A stretch of 64,000 nt of DNA from Candidatus Nanohalococcus occultus (GCF_029207735.1 NZ_CP104395.1:884352-948351), one strand, 5' to 3'. Shown: positions 25,050 through 34,192, counted from the first letter of the stretch. Notes: a model not told the origin generated them from the sequence alone. Made by a program: numbers and translations.

Positions 25050-25373
25050 TCAAAGCTTTGATTTTACCTGCTCGTGCCAGTCATCCAGCGCGTCACGTGT
25101 CAAATCCTTGATATCATCGAGCGGAAGCGTGGTGTAAAGGTAGTATACTGTTTGATCTGTGCGCCCTTCTCTCATAATCAGGTCTTTTTCCATAAGCTCC
25201 TGTAAAGCTCTTTGAACAGTCGATCGGTTTCTATCAACTCTGGATGCGACCTCCTGTACCGTAAGCTTGTGGTCCTCTAACTCCTGGAAAATCGACTTCT
25301 GAAGATCGTTCAGGCCGAAAACTGTGAATATAACATCTCTATCATCCTTCCCCTCTAAATTCAACAACTCCAT
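25050..25373 (-). CDS. Winged-helix transcriptional regulator, TrmB-like
   Basis: 107 aa. Residues 20-85 form a winged helix: LNDLQKSIFQELEDHKLTVQEVASRVDRNRSTVQRALQEL (recognition helix) followed by a wing with KDLIMREGRTDQTVYYLY. The C-terminal acidic helix could dimerise. It resembles small TrmB/ArsR-type regulators of archaea without a ligand domain. Targets unknown. Confidence 0.85.
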   Translation of the reverse strand: MELLNLEGKDDRDVIFTVFGLNDLQKSIFQELEDHKLTVQEVASRVDRNRSTVQRALQELMEKDLIMREGRTDQTVYYLYTTLPLDDIKDLTRDALDDWHEQVKSKL

Positions 25374-25404
25374 ATCTACTCGTTGAAATCATTACAGTTA
25401 AAAT

Positions 25405-25617
25405 TTAGCCCCCTGCTATAACATCGAAGACTCTAATCGAGTCACCGTCCTCAAGAACCCGACTTTTCGATACAACCGTTCCATCGATCGATACCAAGAC
25501 CTCCTCGGAAGCAATGCCCTGTTCCTCAAGCAAGTCCTTTACCGTGGATCCGTCATCCAACTCGAGGTCTTTTTCGACTTCTTTTTCCAGATCATCTCTT
25601 ACGAGAGTTATTTTGAT
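25405..25617 (-). CDS. Ubiquitin-like small modifier / MoaD-ThiS-type protein with no standard start codon
   Basis: The frame encodes 70 residues with a beta-grasp pattern: IKITLVRDDLEKEV, then a DGSTVKDLLEEQGI helix, VLVSIDGTVV, LEDGDSIRVFDVIAGG and stop. The C-terminal GG after a hydrophobic VIA is diagnostic of ubiquitin-like sulfur carriers and SAMPs, which are adenylated and used for protein conjugation or tRNA thiolation. No ATG, GTG or TTG exists in frame between the upstream stop and this sequence; ATC 25617, ATA 25611 or a -1 shift from the overlapping gene (TC-AAAA-TAA) are the options. It overlaps the MazG-like gene by about 10 nt. Confidence 0.75.
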   Translation of the reverse strand: MKITLVRDDLEKEVEKDLELDDGSTVKDLLEEQGIASEEVLVSIDGTVVSKSRVLEDGDSIRVFDVIAGG

Positions 25618-25913
25618 CCAGGATCCCCTTTTTCTTCAATTCTTGATTTGTACTTGGCTAGAGATTTTTCCAAGGCTTCTTCAGCGTCAATCCCTAGATC
25701 AGAGGCAACTCTGAGAAGTGAGAAAAGAGCATCTCCTATCTCATCTTCTTTGACTTCAATTTCATCCTCTTTAACCCCATAACCCGCAGATTTAGCCGCA
25801 TCCCCGGCTATTTCCCCTATTTCCGCAGCCAGATCAAGTATTCTGAACGCAGTCTTACCCCGGAGCTGGTTTTCACGGACAAACTCTTCAACACGACGCT
25901 GAGCATCTCTCAT
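25608..25913 (-). CDS. MazG-like nucleotide pyrophosphohydrolase
   Basis: 101 aa, all helical. MazG-type pattern: LDLAAEIGEIAGDA (EExxE-like helix) and KEDEIGDALFSLLRVASDLGI (ExxD metal motif). It hydrolyses nucleoside triphosphates to monophosphates for pool sanitation. The last codons GSK-stop overlap the beginning of the ubiquitin-like gene in another frame, which makes translational coupling or frameshifting possible. Confidence 0.88.
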   Translation of the reverse strand: MRDAQRRVEEFVRENQLRGKTAFRILDLAAEIGEIAGDAAKSAGYGVKEDEIEVKEDEIGDALFSLLRVASDLGIDAEEALEKSLAKYKSRIEEKGDPGSK

Positions 25914-25944
25914 ATTTCAAAGATCCTCAGTGATATTCAAATCC

Positions 25945-26811
25945 TTATTCATCTTCGACCTCCAAGACGCCGTTTCTGGCTGCATGGAAAACATATTCTA
26001 GCGCGTAGCCGGCATCGGAACCGAAGTACTCTCGGATATTAACGGAGGCTTCATCGTAGTCTTCAGAATGTAGCTCGGGGAACTGGGATTTCAACGCTTT
26101 TTTCGCCCAGGTATCCAGCGGCGCTGCCTCCGTAAAATCCTTTGAGAAAAGCAGCACACAGTCCGCTACCTTATCTCCTACACCGTAAAGTTTTTTCATC
26201 TCCTCACGCGCCTCTTCATAGCTCATATCGTCGAGATCGGTGTGTTCGAACTCTTCAAGTATTTTCATCGATTCTGCGATGTACTTCGCTCGGTAGCCTA
26301 CGCCTATGTCTCTAAGCTCGTCCTCCGATAGCTCTAACAGTGTCTCGTGATCCGGGAACTTCAATAATGTCTCTCCTTTGTACTCGATTTTTTCTCCGTG
26401 TTGCTCAGCTATCTTATTAAACATTTTCTTGATACGTGGAATCCTCATCTGCGGAGACATCAGGTAGCTGATCAGGCACGGGAAAAACTCGTCTTGAATT
26501 ATACGCAGGCCCTCGAACTCTTCTCTGGCTTTCTCGATCCTTTCGTCCTCTGGAAAGTTATCGAAGATCTTATCTACGTCTTTGTGAAGCCCAAGGGCTT
26601 CCTCGACCTCCTGTTTTTCCAGAGGAGTTTCTACAATTACTTTTCCGTCTTTTTCCTCAACTATAACAGGTTGGTCTTTTACAAAGCTGTAAAACCGTTT
26701 TTCGCCGTCTTCGTCGTAGAGCTGGCCTTCAAATCTGTGCCAGCAGAATGTCTGTCCACAGGTAAGTGTTTGTTCGAGATCGAAGGTTTCAGGATTTAAT
26801 TCGTGTCTCAC
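25945..26811 (-). CDS. 8-oxoguanine DNA glycosylase, OGG1 type
   Basis: 288 aa. Removes oxidised guanine from DNA and cleaves the strand (bifunctional HhH-GPD family). Layout: N-terminal beta domain with LTCGQTFCWHR, then a helical domain with the HhH hairpin LYGVGDKVADCVLLF, where Lys214 is the Schiff-base residue, followed by catalytic Asp233 in PLDTWAKKAL. No C-terminal iron-sulfur cluster, as for OGG1 rather than EndoIII. Length normal. Confidence 0.92.
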   Translation of the reverse strand: MRHELNPETFDLEQTLTCGQTFCWHRFEGQLYDEDGEKRFYSFVKDQPVIVEEKDGKVIVETPLEKQEVEEALGLHKDVDKIFDNFPEDERIEKAREEFEGLRIIQDEFFPCLISYLMSPQMRIPRIKKMFNKIAEQHGEKIEYKGETLLKFPDHETLLELSEDELRDIGVGYRAKYIAESMKILEEFEHTDLDDMSYEEAREEMKKLYGVGDKVADCVLLFSKDFTEAAPLDTWAKKALKSQFPELHSEDYDEASVNIREYFGSDAGYALEYVFHAARNGVLEVEDE

Positions 26812-26841
26812 AGAAACCTTAGTAATCGCAAACTTTTTGTC

Positions 26842-27015
26842 TCAGTTCTTGCTGTACTTGAAGAAACCTGTCCCTTTCTCCTCGTCCGGAGTTTTCTTGA
26901 CCTTTTTCGCATCTCGTTTCAGGTAGCTGCGGCCGCAGCGATGGCATTTAACCCGTTTTTGAGCCTTGGATCTCTGTGCGTAACCACAGTCCGGACACTG
27001 AAAGTAGACAGCCAT
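26842..27015 (-). CDS. Small zinc-ribbon protein, 57 aa
   Basis: From ATG 27015: FQCPDCGYAQRSKAQKRVKCHRCGRSY gives a CxxC...CxxC zinc ribbon, followed by a basic Lys-rich tail. The open frame continues upstream to 27162 but that part is antisense to the divergent gene and I exclude it. Resembles DUF1922-type archaeal ribbons; likely nucleic-acid or ribosome binding, unproven. Confidence 0.8.
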   Translation of the reverse strand: MAVYFQCPDCGYAQRSKAQKRVKCHRCGRSYLKRDAKKVKKTPDEEKGTGFFKYSKN

Positions 27016-27088
27016 ACTATCTTCTTCGAACTGAAGTGTGAAAAGTATTTCAGAAATTGTTTTTACTCGCCGAGTTCTGCTTGAGGTT

Positions 27089-27367
27089 GTGAATAAGATA
27101 GTTTCTGATGCGATGGTCGGAAGCACGGCTGCGAGCCTTGGACTGATTGCAGTCCGGTTCAACGGGTTTAACTGGATTACATTGACCGCTATTCTTTACT
27201 TGACTGTATGTGCGACGGTTTTGGCTGGTTTTAAGGAACGTTCCGGTCTTTCAAGCGGTTTTCTTCACCGACTCGTACTTGTAGCGGAAGGCGAAGAGAT
27301 GAAGATGAAGAAATTGGCAACAGGTGAAAAATATAAAATAAAAGGGGATTTGGAGAAGCTTCAGTAG
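27089..27367 (+). CDS. Small membrane protein, about 92 aa
   Basis: Two TM segments (GSTAASLGLIAV and LTAILYLTVCATVLAG) and a basic cytoplasmic tail (EMKMKKLATGEKYKIKG). Start uncertain: GTG 27089 gives a sensible short N-terminus after GAGG; the frame is open to GTG 27038, close to the divergent zinc-ribbon start. No family recognised. Its stop overlaps the end of the convergent lamin-tail gene by 7 nt. Confidence 0.55.
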   Translation: MNKIVSDAMVGSTAASLGLIAVRFNGFNWITLTAILYLTVCATVLAGFKERSGLSSGFLHRLVLVAEGEEMKMKKLATGEKYKIKGDLEKLQ

Positions 27368-28218
27368 CTTTTCTCAGCTACAAGCTCTCCGTCAGGGTTT
27401 CTGAGCTTTGCTGTGTCTCCTCCGTTCTCCCATGTAAGTCCTGTGTCTGTGATGCCGTCTGTATCGATGTCACTCGAGTAGATTCTGACCGACTCTCCGT
27501 TTGAGACCGTAACGTCTCCGAGTTCGGCGAACTCAGGGTTATTATTCCCGAGCTCCCAGCCTTCAAGATCGACTGATTCTCCGTTGTTAACAAGTACAAC
27601 GTGTTCTCTGGTGTTGTTACCGTAGCCAGAACCAGTTGATTCGTTGGCTCTTAGCTCTAAGCTACTGGAAACTGTACTGGAGCCTTCTCCGAACTTTTCT
27701 CTCTTTCTGTCGATTTCTGCTTTTTTCTTTTCAAGTAGCTCCTTGAGATCTTGACGGGCGGATTCAACAGCTTCTCTGTCAGCGCCTTCGAAGCTTGTGC
27801 TTACGGTTCCTCCGGCACGTACTTTTCGAAGTGTGCCACTAGGAGTTTCAACTTCTTCAAGTACTTTCTGGGGTGTTTGAACAAGCTTCATCGAGCCTGT
27901 AGACGTTGAAAGCTTCCAGACTGTCTTGCCTGCTTGTTTTTCCACCTGTAGCCTTGAAGCGGCAGACTGTACCGTGGCATTTGCCTCTTCAGGCCTGACG
28001 TTGGTTGTAAACTCCGTGAAAGCTGTCTGTACCTGAGCTCTGAATCCATCAGTGCTTACGGTCTTCGAGACTTCACTTGTCGTCGAGTTATCGGAGATAT
28101 TAGGCATCTCCGCACTCATTGCGGAAGGCTCGACCGCAGTCTTTGATACTGCGGGTATAGAGACCAGACCTACTAGAACCGATGCAGCGGCTGCTGCCTG
28201 TACAACTGATGTCATCAA
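27361..28218 (-). CDS. Secreted protein with C-terminal lamin-tail (LTD) domain
   Basis: 285 aa. N-terminal hydrophobic signal (VVQAAAAASVLVGLVSIPAV). The middle (about 60-180) contains a basic helix (DLKELLEKKKAEIDRKREKFG). Residues about 205-285 are a lamin-tail domain: HVVLVNNGESVDLEGWELGN, SVRIYSSD, GLTWENGGDTAKLRNPDGELV. Exported LTD proteins in prokaryotes are usually joined to nucleases, lipases or Ig modules and often mediate surface attachment; no catalytic part is evident here. Confidence 0.82.
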   Translation of the reverse strand: MMTSVVQAAAAASVLVGLVSIPAVSKTAVEPSAMSAEMPNISDNSTTSEVSKTVSTDGFRAQVQTAFTEFTTNVRPEEANATVQSAASRLQVEKQAGKTVWKLSTSTGSMKLVQTPQKVLEEVETPSGTLRKVRAGGTVSTSFEGADREAVESARQDLKELLEKKKAEIDRKREKFGEGSSTVSSSLELRANESTGSGYGNNTREHVVLVNNGESVDLEGWELGNNNPEFAELGDVTVSNGESVRIYSSDIDTDGITDTGLTWENGGDTAKLRNPDGELVAEKSY

Positions 28219-28253
28219 AACGATTTTCCTGCGTTCTGTTAATAAATACGTGT

Positions 28254-29255
28254 TTAGGAGCGAGTATAGTATCTGGTAAAGACCATAAGAATTGATTTGA
28301 GCGCCCCAAGAACTACAGGACCGATGAAAAGACCTATAGCTCCGAATATGTGTAGTCCTCCCAACACGCCGATGATTATGACTGCAGGATGAATATTCGC
28401 CGAGCGGTCTACTGCGAGCGGCCTGACAATGTTATCTACAAGCCCAACCATGATTGTTCCGTACAGGAAGAGCAGTATAGCAGCGTTGACGCGGCCTACC
28501 AGAACTAGGTATCCTACAGCAGGCACCCAGACACCTGCAGTTCCTATTATCGGTATAAATCCTAGCATTATCATGACAAACGTCCAGAACACAGCGTTTG
28601 GAACACCTGTTGCGGCCAGTCCGATTCCTGCGACCGCTCCCTGTATTACAGCGACAAGCACATGGCCTTTAAGCACCGCCCAGGTCGAGCGATTGATCTG
28701 ATCGTAAAGATCGCTCTGTATGTTCTCAGATACAGGAGTTAGATCTTTGACCCATCTAATAAACGAGTCTCCATCCTTCAGTAAGTAATATGAGAGGAAA
28801 GTCATTAGAGTAAATCCTATAAACATGTTTCCAACTACATTAAGTATTCTAGAGAAGTTTCCGAACACGAGAGATGTGAAGCGATTTGTTGTCTCCTCTG
28901 TAAGTCTTTCTATATCTATATCCTGTCCGGTGTATCGGTGGAACTGTTCTTCAAGTACCGTGGTGTTTACAACGTCAGTACTGTTTAAGTCTTCAGATAA
29001 ATCGCTGGCGTCATTTACGACTGCGGCAGAAGCAAGTGTTAAAGGTATTATAGCTGCTAGAACAGCCAGTAAAACCACAGTTATGCTTGAAATACTGTCT
29101 CCAAGGTATTTCCGGGTTTTCTTGTGGACAGGATGTAGCATGAATGCTAAAAGCACAGACGCTAGTATGTATCCGAGAAATGGACGTACCATGAGCCATG
29201 CGACAACCGTCAAAAGCCCTGTCAGAATCAGCAAGAACGCTTTCTGCACATCCAT
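28254..29255 (-). CDS. AI-2E family (PerM/DUF20) membrane permease
   Basis: 333 aa, about eight TM helices. N-terminal helices with YILASVLLAFMLHPVHKK, an extracellular loop of about 60 residues, and the C-terminal AI-2E-type signature (PNAVFWTFVMIMLGFIPIIGTAGVWVPA and GLHIFGAIGLFIGPVVLG). Family members export signalling molecules or Na+ (as antiporters); the substrate here cannot be told. Confidence 0.9.
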   Translation of the reverse strand: MDVQKAFLLILTGLLTVVAWLMVRPFLGYILASVLLAFMLHPVHKKTRKYLGDSISSITVVLLAVLAAIIPLTLASAAVVNDASDLSEDLNSTDVVNTTVLEEQFHRYTGQDIDIERLTEETTNRFTSLVFGNFSRILNVVGNMFIGFTLMTFLSYYLLKDGDSFIRWVKDLTPVSENIQSDLYDQINRSTWAVLKGHVLVAVIQGAVAGIGLAATGVPNAVFWTFVMIMLGFIPIIGTAGVWVPAVGYLVLVGRVNAAILLFLYGTIMVGLVDNIVRPLAVDRSANIHPAVIIIGVLGGLHIFGAIGLFIGPVVLGALKSILMVFTRYYTRS

Positions 29256-29270
29256 ACAGGCTTATTTGTA

Positions 29271-30455
29271 CTAAACAATTAAACCGGTTGCGTAAAACTT
29301 CATCGCAGGCACTATGAGAACAGCCATACAGCTTTTACGCTCTCCTTTTATAGAAGCCGCATAGCCGATCATTGAAGACGTCAGGAGAATTAAAATCCCT
29401 AGGACTCCTGTAAGATAGAAACTTACTCCGAGAACAGTCAAACCGGTAGCGGATAAAATATGAGCGAATTTGAATCCATCAACAACCTTGAGGAAATACT
29501 TCGCTACCCTGAAGACTGTAAAGCCGGACAAGCCTGCGGCAAACACAGATACACCGATTAAAAATACTGCCTGAGCATAATTGAAACTTGAAAGATAGTT
29601 CAAAGCCACTGACGCTCCTGAACGCGACTTACCTATCATCATTAACGCTACAAATGAGAAAAATATATCCGCGGTATTTACAGCCCCCATCGCGGTTAGA
29701 AACTGGTTTTCCTCCTCAATTAACGGCGAGAAAAAGGATGTGGAGATAGCAGAGCCGATACCTGGTAAAAGTCCGGCAGCCAAGCCTGATAGAAAACCTG
29801 TAGAAACTCCGGGGAGATCAAAGTCGGTTTCCAGATTTTTTCGCTGCTCAGGTAGATTGAGTTCATTAGATATGCCTTTGACAATTGCTGGGGCAGAAAA
29901 AAGCCCGGAGAAAACAGGCATCAGCGCATAAGACTGGTTAACATTAGAATTAAAGGTTAAAACACCTAATAAACCGGAAAGAGCTACGATAGTAACTGAG
30001 GCAAACATGTTTTCTGAACGAAATACCGCAAAGCCAAGGAAAAACACCAGTATGTAGAACATGTAAGTTGAGAGAAAGCCATAGAGAGGTTCAACTACGA
30101 GAAAAAGTACCGGTGCGAGAACCAAAAACCCTGTTACGGTGTATAAACCGCCCGATACTGTTCTAGCGAATGCTTCAAGCCCTCTTCCCTGTGCTGCCAT
30201 CCGTGGACCTGGAAGCGCTGCGAGAGCAGTTTCTGCCTCCGCGAGACCGAAGAATATAGACGGCAGAAAATCGTGGAACGTGTGTGCGACTGAGACCGCT
30301 GCGATAAAACTCATGTATGCCATGAGAGAAGGAGAGTAACGGAAGTAAAACGGCATCGATACGAAAACAACAGTATTCGAGTGTATGCCCGGTACCAGAC
30401 CGGTAAATACTCCGAATGCGACCCCTAAAACAGTGGCGGCCAGGTATTCGATCAT
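29271..30455 (-). CDS. TctA/DUF112-like multi-TM transporter
   Basis: 394 aa, ten or more TM helices. Twice contains the Gly-rich helix-break motif of the tripartite tricarboxylate transporter large subunit: FTGLVPGIHSNTV near residue 20 and LAAGLLPGIGSAIS near 215, i.e. an inverted-repeat transporter fold. No TctB or TctC neighbour, so it may act alone like other archaeal DUF112 proteins. Substrate unknown. Confidence 0.85.
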   Translation of the reverse strand: MIEYLAATVLGVAFGVFTGLVPGIHSNTVVFVSMPFYFRYSPSLMAYMSFIAAVSVAHTFHDFLPSIFFGLAEAETALAALPGPRMAAQGRGLEAFARTVSGGLYTVTGFLVLAPVLFLVVEPLYGFLSTYMFYILVFFLGFAVFRSENMFASVTIVALSGLLGVLTFNSNVNQSYALMPVFSGLFSAPAIVKGISNELNLPEQRKNLETDFDLPGVSTGFLSGLAAGLLPGIGSAISTSFFSPLIEEENQFLTAMGAVNTADIFFSFVALMMIGKSRSGASVALNYLSSFNYAQAVFLIGVSVFAAGLSGFTVFRVAKYFLKVVDGFKFAHILSATGLTVLGVSFYLTGVLGILILLTSSMIGYAASIKGERKSCMAVLIVPAMKFYATGLIV

Positions 30456-30505
30456 ATCGCAGGCTTCCCTCAGCTGTTTAAAAACTGGTCTACAGTGTGT
30501 TCTAC

Positions 30506-30814
30506 ATGTTTGGCGGAAACGATATGTCGCAGATGATGAAGCAGCTAGGAATGGATATGGAAGAAATCGATGCCGATAAGGTAGAGATCACCGTAGGCGA
30601 GAAGAAACTGGTTTTCAACTCTCCTGAGATCTCGAAGATCGAGGCACAGGGACAGGAGATTTTCCAGCTACAGGGCGGGTACACCGAGGAAACAGAGGTT
30701 AGCTCCGAGGACATCGAGCTTGTAGTCGATAAGACCGGCTGCTCTGAGTCAGAGGCAAAGGAAGCTCTTGAAGAAAATGAAGACGTTGCCTCAGCAGTCA
30801 TGGATCTTCAGTAG
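30506..30814 (+). CDS. nac: Nascent polypeptide-associated complex protein (archaeal NAC)
   Basis: 102 aa from ATG 30506 (MFGGNDMSQMMKQLGMDMEEI). Archaeal NAC is a homodimer that binds ribosomes and emerging chains. The NAC barrel follows (VEITVGEKKLVFNSPEISKIEAQGQ with a Gly-Tyr end) and a C-terminal UBA domain (IELVVDKTGCSESEAKEALEENEDVASAVMDL). Order and length match the family. Ends 7 nt over the convergent SDR gene. Confidence 0.94.
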   Translation: MFGGNDMSQMMKQLGMDMEEIDADKVEITVGEKKLVFNSPEISKIEAQGQEIFQLQGGYTEETEVSSEDIELVVDKTGCSESEAKEALEENEDVASAVMDLQ

Positions 30815-31583
30815 AAAAGCTTGAGAAGTATTCGATCCCATAGAGCTTCAGGAAGAAGCTGTTTTAGTTTTATGGCCAGAGCGTCTCTGGCTCTTACCTT
30901 ATATCTTCTTTTCGGATTCTTATCGGTTATAGCCTTGACCATGGTCTCTGCTGCTTCCTCCGGCGTTGAACCAGTCATACCCTCTGATTCTAACTTTTTC
31001 CGGTATCTTTCCGAGTAAACCGAGTCAGGAACGTACTTTTCCAGCGCCATCCTAGCTCTATGGTTAAAACCCGTTTTCACAGGACCTGGTTCTACAATAA
31101 CTACATCCACGTTGTTCTGTGCTTCCTCATACGTAAAGCATCGCTCATTGCCTCAACTGCGTGTTTGGACGCAGAGTAGACCCCGAAGTACGGTGTGGAG
31201 ACCCGACCGGCGATTGAGGAGACGTTTACAACCCGGCCATCGCTATCTCTAAGAGTTTCCATCGAGTGACGGATAAGATTCAAGTAGCCATGGAAGTTCG
31301 TATCAATCATTTTTTCAGCCGTATCAGAAGAAACATCGGCCACAGCACCTAACTCGTAGAAACCCGCGCAGTTGACCAGAACATCGAACTCTAGGCCGCC
31401 AACTAGATCCTGGACCTCGTTTTCGTTTCTTACATCACACTCATATGTTTTTACAGCCTCCGAGAGTTCTTTCAACGCATCTTTGTCGTTGTCAACAGCT
31501 ATTACCTCGATTTCTTTTTCAAGAAGTTTCTCTGTAGTCGCTTCTCCTATACCGTTGGCCGCACCAGTTATCAGGACTTTCAT
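30808..31583 (-). pseudogene. Short-chain dehydrogenase/reductase interrupted by a one-base frameshift
   Basis: ATG 31583 opens a classical SDR: cofactor loop TGAANGIG, NCAG, and catalytic Ser plus YSASK (GVYSASKHAVEAM). After SDALRM the frame goes out and stops at 31101, while the next frame continues with NNVDVVIVEPGPVKTGF and the normal C-terminal half to 30808. Inserting one base after the ATG codon at 31130-31128 (ATG-AG-GAA) restores one continuous protein of about 258 aa. All SDR motifs are intact, so either a recent inactivation or a sequencing/assembly indel. Substrate unknown. Confidence 0.85.
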
Positions 31584-31622
31584 CTATGAGCTACTTAGGT
31601 TCTCATCGACTTTAATCCCGCC

Positions 31623-33212
31623 CTAATCCTGGATGTTTTCCAGGATTTTAGCGTAAGCCGGACGTGTAATCGCAATACCGACCATGATACCCAAGATCGT
31701 TGTGACCGCGAACCCTCGTACCGCCTGTAGCGCGAAGCCTGAAGGACTCATAGTCCAGGATACGGCCGATACTGTGAGTGCGAGCGCTCCTACTGCGAGG
31801 TAGTGAGGGTTTTTCTTTCCGTTGAGCGTGTAGCCGATTAGTCCTAGTCCTGCTGCTCCGACAGCCATTGTCGAAAGCTCAGGTGTTACAATCGGCATCA
31901 TAGCTCCAATCGTGGATGCTGCGGACGTAAAGATTACGAAGAAAGCTCTTTTCATCCGTTTTTTCCACGAACGTACACGTTCACGGCCAGACTCATCAGT
32001 AATAATGATCTGATCGTCCACACCCGTACCTACAGCTGCGATAATCCCTGCGATCGATGCTAGATCAAGTGTTGCTGCTGTCGAGAACCAGGCACCAAGC
32101 AGAATGAATACTTCGCTGCTTCCGGTAACTACAATCGGCAAAGCAACCTTGAAGTCTCCATAACGGAAGAAAACGAGTACTCCGACCGCTATAAGTGAGG
32201 CAACGATCGAAAGGAATGCCGTAGTCATAAACTCCGATCCCAGAGAGGAGGTGATGGTCGAGATTGACTCGATCGTGACAGGGTAAGGCAATGCTCCCGA
32301 CTGTAGAATTGAGGCTATACGTTCTGCCTCTGCCCGGGCTTCCTCAGGAGTCTCTCCACCTACCTGTATGGACTGCGTGGTGCCGGCTCCTGACTGGAAT
32401 GTCGAGCTGACCTGTAGAGAAGCCTCCCTACTGTCATCGACGTAAAGCCTTAGCTGTGCGAAGCTGCCGCCTCCAAGCGATAAGTAGCTCTGGCCGTTGG
32501 CAGATCTCCGAGTATCATAGTTCTGTGTTATCGTCTCGATGCGGTCAGCGGCCTCTGTTGTAATTATAATAGGGAAACGCCGCGTTGTTCCCTGTGTAAT
32601 GCCTTCCTCACTCTCCTGAACGTTTTTGACGTCTTCTCCGGTATACATCACGACTTCGAGATTGGCTGTCTCCTGAGAATCGTTGAGATAGACAAACTCT
32701 ACCGAGTCAAGCTTGAACCGGTCGCCCGGCATATACTCCGTGCCATTGGCTCTAAGACCGTCAGATGTTTTCTCTAACGTATAAGAGTTTTCTATGTCAA
32801 ACTGGCGTTCTCCTGTTACATCAAGCTGTAAACGCGCCTGGAACGAACCTTTCTGAGATAAAAGCTGCGTCAAACGAGACTGATTAGTGTCAGCAACCTC
32901 TATCTGAATTCTTCGTTCATCTCCAAGCCTTACAGTTCTTATATCCGTCTGTGTAAGTCCGAAAGCTGATACACGCGTACCTAGAATATTCCTGATCTCA
33001 GTAATATTTTCCTCTGAGACATTAGTGCCGTTCACGTCAAGAAGTATCCGGGTGCCTCCCTGAAGCTCAAGTCCTTTGTTTATTCCTGTTGCTATTGTGT
33101 ATTCGCCGTTTTCCTGTTGTTCATAGTGTGGTCCGAGCATCGCAAGCGCTGCTAGCAGCGATAAAACGAGAACCCAGATCCTCCACTCTGTTGCCATCTT
33201 CTTTAATTCCAT
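31623..33212 (-). CDS. secD: Protein-export membrane protein SecD
   Basis: 529 aa. With SecF it uses the proton gradient to help protein translocation through SecYEG. An N-terminal TM, a large extracellular P1 domain (LELQGGTRILLDVNG, repeated beta motifs), and five C-terminal TMs with IAAVGTGVDDQIIITDE, the functional TM4 region. Overlaps the end of secF by 10 nt. The many signal-peptide and lipoprotein genes in this window are its likely clients. Confidence 0.95.
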   Translation of the reverse strand: MELKKMATEWRIWVLVLSLLAALAMLGPHYEQQENGEYTIATGINKGLELQGGTRILLDVNGTNVSEENITEIRNILGTRVSAFGLTQTDIRTVRLGDERRIQIEVADTNQSRLTQLLSQKGSFQARLQLDVTGERQFDIENSYTLEKTSDGLRANGTEYMPGDRFKLDSVEFVYLNDSQETANLEVVMYTGEDVKNVQESEEGITQGTTRRFPIIITTEAADRIETITQNYDTRRSANGQSYLSLGGGSFAQLRLYVDDSREASLQVSSTFQSGAGTTQSIQVGGETPEEARAEAERIASILQSGALPYPVTIESISTITSSLGSEFMTTAFLSIVASLIAVGVLVFFRYGDFKVALPIVVTGSSEVFILLGAWFSTAATLDLASIAGIIAAVGTGVDDQIIITDESGRERVRSWKKRMKRAFFVIFTSAASTIGAMMPIVTPELSTMAVGAAGLGLIGYTLNGKKNPHYLAVGALALTVSAVSWTMSPSGFALQAVRGFAVTTILGIMVGIAITRPAYAKILENIQD

Positions 33213-34102
33213 GGAGTTTTCACCTCGCCATTAACGTATTTTTTCAGAACTATCGCGTTACCCAGCCATGTAAGCGGCATATCTGCCAGAAGACCCATAA
33301 CCATGACCGCAGCTATGTTTGATAGCTCCGAAGGCCCTACAATCGAGCTTGATACAAAGTAAAGCAGTATAAATCCTGCTATACCTCCCGAACTCATCGT
33401 CACACCGGTCTTTATCGAACTCCATACCCGTGATTTCACCGATCCGCGGTTACGTTTGAGTACGCGGGTCGAGAGTACGATATCGGTATCGACCGAGTAA
33501 CCAATAAGCATCAACAATGCTGCGAGCGATCCAAGCGTTAACGGAATGCCAAGTATCGACATACCTGCCGCTGCGATCAAAACATCTCCCAGTGCTGCGA
33601 AGATTACCGCCAGCGAAGGCACAACGTCCTTGAAGGCGACGAAGATCACCAGACTCATTATAGTAAATGCTAAGGCGAAAGCAACCTGTGCCTGCTGGAA
33701 GAACGCTCCGGAAACCGATGGAGATATCGATCGGAATCCTTCAGCCGTCGCCTGAATCCCCGCATCATTTAGAATTGTCTCTGCCTGTTCTTCTGAAAGT
33801 TCTGGAGGCGGCAGACTTACGAGAAGTAAAGTATTGTTTCCCGATATCTGTTTTACGGCCTGAACATCGTTTCTACCGGAATCTTGGAAGGCTCGTTCTG
33901 CCTGAACTGCTGTAAACTCTCCTTGTACCGAATAAGTTATCTCAGTTCCTCCTGTAAAGTCGATTCCTTTCTGAAGGAACTCTCCGTTCGTCGCAGCGTT
34001 AAATCCGAGGATTCCGATCGCAAGAACCATCAGAGCCACGGGTACAATCATGTATTTGTCGTAGTCGTCATAAACCCGGTCAAACAGTTTTTCAGGCTTC
34101 AC
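33203..34102 (-). CDS. secF: Protein-export membrane protein SecF
   Basis: 299 aa, six TM helices. FLQKGIDFTGGTEITYSV after TM1 is the SecF signature, and LAALLMLIGYSVDTDIVLSTRVLKR is the conserved TM4 motif with its Asp. In this operon secF precedes secD, as in other archaea. Start ATG 34102. Confidence 0.95.
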   Translation of the reverse strand: MKPEKLFDRVYDDYDKYMIVPVALMVLAIGILGFNAATNGEFLQKGIDFTGGTEITYSVQGEFTAVQAERAFQDSGRNDVQAVKQISGNNTLLLVSLPPPELSEEQAETILNDAGIQATAEGFRSISPSVSGAFFQQAQVAFALAFTIMSLVIFVAFKDVVPSLAVIFAALGDVLIAAAGMSILGIPLTLGSLAALLMLIGYSVDTDIVLSTRVLKRNRGSVKSRVWSSIKTGVTMSSGGIAGFILLYFVSSSIVGPSELSNIAAVMVMGLLADMPLTWLGNAIVLKKYVNGEVKTPWN

Positions 34103-34183
34103 AAATTCCTAATTCTCTTGAAATCCTTTTAAATCACTTGGAGAGGTTGTCTGTTGCTGCTCGGCGGTTAAAGCCGCGAGAAG

Positions 34184-34192
34184 CTTAAAAAG
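34184..34192 (+). promoter_or_regulatory. TATA box for the aglB operon
   Basis: CTTAAAAAG on the plus strand with its centre 28 nt upstream of ATG 34216, predicting a leaderless transcript for the glycosylation operon. Confidence 0.5.
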
